Shown here one piece after another: positions 58,101-64,000 of a DNA stretch of 64,000 bases. The DNA is from Eutreptiella sp. 'Long Island Sound 2002' (lineage: Eukaryota > Euglenozoa > Euglenophyceae > Eutreptiales > Eutreptiaceae): the NCBI GenBank assembly GCA_964036045.1, contig OZ038379.1, positions 184,064,897-184,128,896 on the forward strand, written 5' to 3'. The notes beneath the pieces were generated by a model. It was not told the origin of the DNA. It searched no databases and worked only from the letters and a program-made list of their open reading frames with translations. Both the position numbers and the translations under genes were made by a program. How positions within the stretch are numbered: position 1 is the stretch's first letter; every line of letters starts with the position of its first letter.

Positions 58101-59492
58101 TCTCCATTTAAAGGCCCGGGCTCACCATTTCAGGGCCTGGGCTCACCATTTAAAGGCCCGGACTCTCCATTTAAATGCCTGGGCTCACCATGTAAAGGCC
58201 CAGGCTCACCATTTAAAGGCCTGGGCTCACCATCTAAAGGCCTGGGTTCACCATTTAAAGGCCTGCACTCAGCAGCTAAGGGCCTGGGCTCACCATTTAA
58301 AGGCCCGGGTTCACCGTTTAAAGGCCTGGGTTCACCATTTAAAGGCCCGGGCTCACCATTTAAAGGCCCGGGCTCTCCATTTAAAGGCCCGGGCTCACCA
58401 TTTCAGGGCCTGGGCTCACCATTTAAAGGCCCGGACTCTCCATTTAAATGCCTGGGCTCACCATTGAAAGGCCCAGGCTCACCATTTAAAGGCCTGGGCT
58501 CACCATCTAAAGGCCTGGGTTCACCATTTAAAGGCCTGCACTCAGCAGCTAAGGGCCTGGGCTCACCATTTAAAGGCCCGGGTTCACCGTTTAAAGGCCT
58601 GGGTTCACCATTTAAAGGCCCGGGCTCACCATTTAAAGGGCCTGGGCTCACCATTTGAACGCCTGCACTCACCATTTCAGGGCCTGGGGTCTCCATTTCA
58701 ACGCCTGGGCTCACCATCTAAGGGCCCAGGATCACCATTTAAAGGGCTGAGCTCACCATTTAAGGGCCAATGCTCACCATTTAAAAGCCTTGGCTCGCCA
58801 TTTAAAGGCCCGGGCTCACCATTTAAGGGCCTAGACTGGCCATTTAAAGGCCTGGGGTCACCGTTTAACGGCCTGGGCTCACCATTTAAAGGCCTAGGCT
58901 CACTATTTCAAAGCCTTGGCTCACCATTTAAGGGCCCATGCTCACCATTTAAAGGCCCGGGCTCACCATTTAAAGGCCTGGGCTCACCATTTCAAATTCC
59001 AAGGCCTGGGCTCACCATTTCAGGGCCTGGGCTCACCATTTAAAGGCCTGGGCTCACTATTTCAAAGCCTTGGCTCACCATTTAAGGGCCCATGCTCACC
59101 ATTTAAAGGCCCGGGCTCACCATTTAAAGGCCTGGGCTCACCATTTAAGGGCCCGGGCTCACCATTTAAAGGCCTGGGCTCACCATTTAAAGGCCTGGGC
59201 TCACCATTTAAAGGCTTGGACTCACCATTTCAGGGCCTGGGCTCACCATTTAAAGGCCCGGGCTCACCATTTAAAGGCCCGGGCTCACCATTTAAAGGCT
59301 TGGACTCACCATCTAAGGGCCTGGGCTCACCATTTCAGGGCCTGGCCTCTCCATTTAAACGCCTGGGCTCACCATCTAAAGACCTGGGCTCACCATTTAA
59401 AGGCCCAGGCTCACCATTTAAAGGCTTGGACTCACCATCTAAAGGCCTGGGCTCACCATTTAAGGGCCCGGGCTCACCATTTCAAGGCCCAG
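55165..59492. repeat. 21-bp satellite array, about 200 units, with higher-order repeats
   Basis: The unit is GGCCTGGGCTCACCA plus TTTAAA with variants (CCCGGGCTC, CCATCTAAG, CCATTTCAG). Blocks of units are re-copied: the TGCACTCACC variant recurs at 56940, 57361 and 57571 (spacings 421 and 210), and TGCACTCAGC at 57991, 58264 and 58537 (273 each, 13 units). Because 21 is divisible by 3 and the unit lacks stops, long plus-strand ORFs appear (GSPFKGL or AHHLKAW heptads depending on frame) and minus-strand ones too. Single-base indels such as CCATTTTAAGG switch frames, so coding selection is not supported. Confidence 0.93.
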
Positions 59493-62099
59493 CTGCCAGA
59501 CCCCTTGTGACCTGCGATCCTGTCCCCATGCTGGTGTACCTCCCTGTTGTCCCTACCACGGTAGGCGTACACACGCGCGCGCACACATGCGCATGTGGGT
59601 AGTGGTCTGTGCGCCCCGTCCAGAAATTGCCATCGCAGGTCTGCAACTGCCACCTCAAACATCCCTCCAAGCATACACGGTTTGGGGGCAACATTGTCGC
59701 GTTGTTGAAAACAGCTAATATGGCTGAACCCGACGACTACTGACCAATCGCGCTGCGGAACAGCATCTGCAAAATAGTGGCCTCTCACCTCTGTTCCTGT
59801 GGGCGAAATACTCCTTGTGCACTGCAATGTACAGTGCTGGACTGTGCAGGGCTGTGTCACGCTATGCTTGTTATATATCCTGTTTGGCGACCGGGCAATA
59901 CAGTAGGAACAACGGTTTTCCAGTTATAGTTCTGTCGGTCTGTTGAGAAACTCATGAAAAGCCTGTTGGCCTTAGGGGCATGGTTGCATGCGGCTCAGTC
60001 GTCCACTTGTCACCATCATCTCCCAGGAGGGTGAACCGTACCGCTGAAAAACGGTTGCTGGCAAAAACATTTGGGGTGATTCGTTTGTGGTGTTTTTCAT
60101 GAGCAGATCCTCCGTGATGCCATGACTGGGCGCACGCTGCACTTTGGCATCGGGATGTCGCATGAAGGTTGGTCGCTTGCAGATGCACCATTGGCGGGGG
60201 CGCCTTGAGCACAAAGTGCATCGCGATTCTTTGCTCTGGGGCGCACCGCTATAAGCCCTGCGACCGGTGGTACCATTCCCTGAACCCCTCCTCGCCAGTA
60301 TTTCCCCCGAGGCCCGCCACGCAGGCCAGCCGTCCGTTGGGTGCTGCATGCAGGTGGCTCTCCTTGTTTTGCCCTGGTTTGTCTTCAGAAACGTTATGAC
60401 GTTGACAATCTATGCATCAGGGGGCTGCCTGCATTTCAAGGAGGGACGGGAATCCAAACGTGGAAAGAGGATTGCAATGAGGAAGGATGGGGCCCACATT
60501 AAGCAAGGCTCGCCTGACGAGTTCGCCTTGGTTTCAGCAAGTCACACTCAACCCTTCAGTCAGGCTACGCCCACTTGACCAATGGTGGCCTTTGCATTTT
60601 AAAGTTGATTCGGGAATATTCGGACATTTTTGTAAATATTCATGTACGAACGGGCGGGAAACCCTGCATACACCATCGCGACACCAGCTGGTTTTCATAC
60701 CAGTACCAATCAAGGGCAGCGGTAAACCAACTGAAAGGTGTGTGTTGTCCAAAAAAGTTCATAGCATCGGTAGCCAACCATGTCCTCAGCGCCCTGCATT
60801 GACTTCCAACAACCAAAGGCAGGACAGTCATTATCTTCGAGCCCGCCAGCATTTAGTTCCAGAGACTTTTGAGCCGGCTAACACACAATTTTTCGCAAGT
60901 ACGAATCAGTGGGAAACCCTGGTGTATGATATTCTGATACATTGACACTTTTGCGCAAGAACTCAGCTGAAATGCATTTGGAAATATTCCGAAATATTCC
61001 GAAATATTTGGAGATATTCGGAAATATTTGTCATGCAAGAAAGCAGTTTCCTGGTGGACCTGGGCATTGGATATCGTTCATCTCAGCCCAAACTTGTTCC
61101 TTGGCACCCAAATACAACAACCTACGGCACACGGGAACGGTCTGGCACAAGATTGGTAATTCATACAGTCTGAGGAAAAATTACCAAAGGTCAAAATTAG
61201 CACAAGGTGCCCATTTTTTGGTTAATTTTTTTTGGTAATATTTTGGTACCGTAGCAAAGGGGGCGTCATCCTTCCCTGCCACGATGCAACACAAAGCAAC
61301 GGGAAACCCATGTGAGTCGCACCATACATGGTTTTTACTAAACGGCGAGGCAAATGGTTGTGGTGTGATCCAACCAACAGACATCACACACATATTCGGA
61401 GCAAGAGAGACACTTTCGTGCAACAGTCGGAACGACATGCCCATCCATGATAAAAGCAGACCGCACAAGAAACAGGGGCCTGCAGGGGAACAAATGATAA
61501 AGATCTTGGGGCCCAGGAATTGGGGGGAACCCACAATTACCAAAACAACCTTAATTTTTTGTTAATTTTTTTGGGTAATATTTTTGTTGGGTTATATTTG
61601 CCTTTCGTAATTTTTGCTTGGACTTTTGTGCATGTGCATGGGCTCCCCTTCGCCGTCGTGGGCTTTTGTGCACAAGCCCTACATTGCGCCCAATGGGTAC
61701 TGGCAAAAGAGTGCTAAGCTTCGGGCAGCAACCTTTCAGGGGCCTTGTAAGGCGTCTAGCAAATTTTTTCGCGGCAGGGGGCGGGGGGGGGGGGGCGGGT
61801 GGGGTTGCGCACCTCGTCACACGACAACCTGGGCTTCAGACTTGCTGTGGGTCTCTCGTAAATCATCCCCCAGCATTGGGCATGTTCAAATGCGCTTACA
61901 CAGAGCTTGCACTTGCAGGCTTGTCCTATTTCGGCGACATGAAGCATAAGACCGTGCTAATTTCACTTGCTGCAGTGTGGTTGCATATCCCATGAATTTG
62001 TGTCTGCATTACTTGGTGGTGAATTCCAAGGATTTGAAGTAAATATTCCGGTTTCTGGACGGCGTGGCCGAAGCTGTGGTCGTTTTGCATGATGATAGA
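59493..62099. other. Unassigned, with AAATATTC and GGTAATATT repeats
   Basis: 60979-61035 is a (GAAATATTC)n-like tract. TTTTTGGTTAATTTTTTTTGG (61217-61236 part) has a relative at 61557-61585. A GGGAAACCCTG.(A/G)TA block recurs at 60656 and 60911. Minus-strand stretches at 59960-60180 look mildly coding but carry no domain. A G-run lies at 61783-61796. Confidence 0.3.
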
Positions 62100-62470
62100 T
62101 GGTCGCGCAACTGCAACAGCAACAGCAGCAGCAACAACAGCAACAACAATAACAACAACCGACAACTGACAACTGACAACCGACAACCAACAACCACCAC
62201 CGACCACCGACCACCGACCACCTACCACCGACCACGGACCACCGACCAAAGACCAACAACCAACAACCAACAAGCAGGGGGCAGCCAACAGCAACAGCAA
62301 CAGCAGCAGCAGCAGCAGCAGCAACAACAACAGCGCCAACAAAAAAGCGCCAACAACAATAACAGCAGCAGCAGCAACAGCAACAATAATAACAAAAACT
62401 ATAGCAACACCACCACCACCACCACCACCACCACCACCACCACCACCACCACCACCACCACCACCACCAG
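62100..62470. repeat. Trinucleotide tracts: CAA/CAG, CCGACCA and (CAC)n
   Basis: CAACAGCAG-type 62110-62158, GACAACC/GACCACC-type 62160-62275, CAG/CAA 62288-62400 and nearly pure (CAC)n 62408-62469 (about 20 units). It is open in all forward frames (poly-Gln/Asn/Thr) and on the minus strand (poly-Gly/Val/Leu). Expression cannot be inferred. Confidence 0.9.
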
Positions 62471-63915
62471 ATCCTGATTTGCCAGGAGCCCCAAAGCACC
62501 CAAGTCCAGCTGGTTCTAGCAAATTTCGTTTGCAGTGCCGGTCATGTGGCCAGCAATGCCCGCATCCGAACCGACCCGAAGGGCGGGGCAAGCGAGGGCA
62601 CCCAAAACCCTTGCCCCAGCCAGGGAGGACAGGGATGGAGCAAGAGCACTCTTGGCTGAACAATGCCGGACGATGAACAAGCAGCGAACTGAGTTGGCGA
62701 TGAAGGTCGTTTGATGGCACGCTCGACTGGAGCAAAGTTGTGGGTCCACACCTGACCTTCCCCCCCCCCCCCCGCCCCTATCCAAGAGGGATGGAGGGCA
62801 GGAGATGGGCGGTTTCCCTTGCAGGTGACTTGGCTGCTGGGCAGGGGCCAGCCCAGGATGGCAGGTGGGGCTCAGGCCCGCACCCTATATCCCCAAGTGA
62901 TTCTGAATAGGCCCCCCCTATTTCCCAAGTGATTCTAGATAGCCCCACCCCCCTATTTCCCAAGTGATTCTAAATTGCCCCCCCCCCCAATTTTCCCAAG
63001 TCAATGGGACAGGACAGGGAGCACCCCTGCAGATGCTGCGCCAAGCCTAGGCTGATGCGGTCTGCCGCCGGAAGGCTGGGTAGCCTACGGACTATGGGGT
63101 TCACTAGGGGGATTGTGCAGCCCCTAGGGCCAGCGATCCCGTCCTCTTAAGGGGTCAGCCCCAAGCACGCCCGCCCTCTAAGGGTTGTTGAAACAACCAG
63201 GAGGTTGTTCTTGCAGGGGAGCTAGAACGGGTCCAATTGTATGTCTACCTTGGAAGGTTGCCCCCTTGCTGATTGCTAATTTCCTTCTGTAGCGGAAACA
63301 CTGCACCACAAGAAGCCGCCGTCCCTGGCCTAGAGACATGCCACACTAGGCCGTCAAGTCTAAAGTTGGCAACAGGGGGTCTAAAGGTGGGGTCTAAAGT
63401 TAGAGTGTTAAAGTGTTAGAGTGTTAGAGTTGAAGGGTTATGCACAGCCTGAAACACTATGCCGGCACTCCGCCCCGGGTGGTGCCCAACACGTGGCCGA
63501 CATCGGGGGTCGGAGGTTGCCCCGGCGTCCCCTGGAATCCTAGCGGGCGGCCTGTGAGGTTCCAAGGGGATACCCCTTCACCCGGGGCTTGTATGGGCGG
63601 CAGCACGCCGGCCGATGGGGGAGCGTTAGCGCGCCGGGCGCGCGCTGGGCATCTTTTTTGACCCATGCCCCAGCGGTGACCTTTTAGGGAGTGCACTAAG
63701 CGCAGTGTGTGCGCGGTGCAATTATTTGGACAGCTAGCCGTCCTAGAACCCCATACTTTGTGATACTATGGGCATTATTGTTGTTTGACAACGGGTATTT
63801 TGATGCTTCTTTCACATTCGGGATATGGTATATTTGGATTCTCACCCAGTTTCACCAACTTTCTTCCATTTTTTGCTCGTTTCCACCACATCCACTCGTT
63901 TCTAGGTTCATTTCC
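62471..63915. other. Unassigned, no supported gene
   Basis: Includes three AAGTGATTCTRRATRG...CCCCCCTATTTCCC units (62895-62995), a small palindrome GGTTGTTGAAACAACC (63184-63199), and GTTAGAGTGTTA repeats (63400-63435). No exon recognised. Confidence 0.3.
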
Positions 63916-63999
63916 CCTACCATGGGGAACCCAAGAAAGCAGGGTTAATGTGGCCATATTGATTTCTCCCCACCATGGGGACCCCGAGAAGGCAGGGGT
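63916..63999. repeat. Tandem CCATGGGGA-CC repeat at window end
   Basis: TACCATGGGGAACCCAAGAA (from 63918) and CACCATGGGGACCCCGAGAA (from 63972) are two units ~54 bp apart. The repeat may continue past the window. Confidence 0.5.
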
Positions 64000-64000
64000 G

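Noticed and set aside
55203..58658. ORFs of 191-537 codons encoding GSPFKGL or AHHLKAW heptads
   Set aside because: The 21-bp unit has no stop in several frames on either strand, and single-base indels change the frame repeatedly. No start context or splice support.
55165..59492. CRISPR-like array
   Set aside because: Units are directly contiguous with no unique spacers, and the genome is eukaryotic.
61926..62735. 269-codon minus-strand ORF with poly-Gly and poly-Leu
   Set aside because: Translation of CAC/CAG/CAA trinucleotide tracts.

Overview
The window is nuclear DNA of a eukaryote with large introns, probably a GC-rich free-living protist or alga. I could not assign a species. The reasons are: four genes split by GT...AG introns with matching phases, a secreted or membrane multidomain architecture (MAM, RCC1, ankyrin, ADP-ribosyltransferase), Pro/Thr-rich linkers, DNA transposons with terminal inverted repeats, microsatellites, poly-G/poly-C tracts and a 4.3 kb satellite. 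Nothing looks bacterial.

Layout. 0.3-4.5 kb: a minus-strand nucleotide-sugar glycosyltransferase gene, with repeats in its introns and its 3' end unresolved. 4.5-11.4 kb: mostly dispersed repeats, a tRNA-like inverted pair and one orphan ORF. 11.4-13.2 kb: a TIR transposon with a 437-codon ORF. 13.2-16.8 kb: tandem and dispersed repeats. 16.8-28.05 kb: a three-exon minus-strand gene for a giant predicted membrane receptor of about 2,673 residues. Its order is signal peptide, three MAM domains, two Cys-rich modules, RCC1-like propeller, Pro/Thr mucin-like stalk, three membrane helices, Cys-rich module, ankyrin, arginine-type ADP-ribosyltransferase and tail. 28.2-29.1 kb: a deleted second copy of the TIR transposon, just upstream of that gene. 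29.1-33.9 kb: orphan ORFs and low-complexity DNA. 33.9-35.4 kb: a foldback element with a 9-bp target duplication and a minisatellite core. 35.5-38.3 kb: TGCA-rich repeats. 38.36-42.82 kb: a complete four-exon thiopurine S-methyltransferase-like gene (minus). 43-50 kb: lower-GC DNA with a decayed retrotransposon gag and unassigned ORFs. 50.5-54.5 kb: a two-exon receptor-type class III adenylate cyclase (plus). 55.2-59.5 kb: a 21-bp satellite with higher-order structure. 59.5-64 kb: AT-rich short repeats and trinucleotide tracts.

The two best-supported signalling genes are both single-chain receptors carrying an enzyme on the cytosolic side: one would make cAMP, the other would ADP-ribosylate proteins using NAD. 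The TPMT-like enzyme and the glycosyltransferase look like metabolic and secretory-pathway functions. No operon-like coordination is implied. The window also shows heavy exchange among introns: the same MITE and a second repeat lie in introns of the glycosyltransferase and the ADP-ribosyltransferase genes, and about 157 bp of the receptor's Pro/Thr-coding exon recurs inside the adenylate cyclase intron.

Exon joins were inferred by eye from splice signals, phase and family similarity. They were not checked against transcripts.
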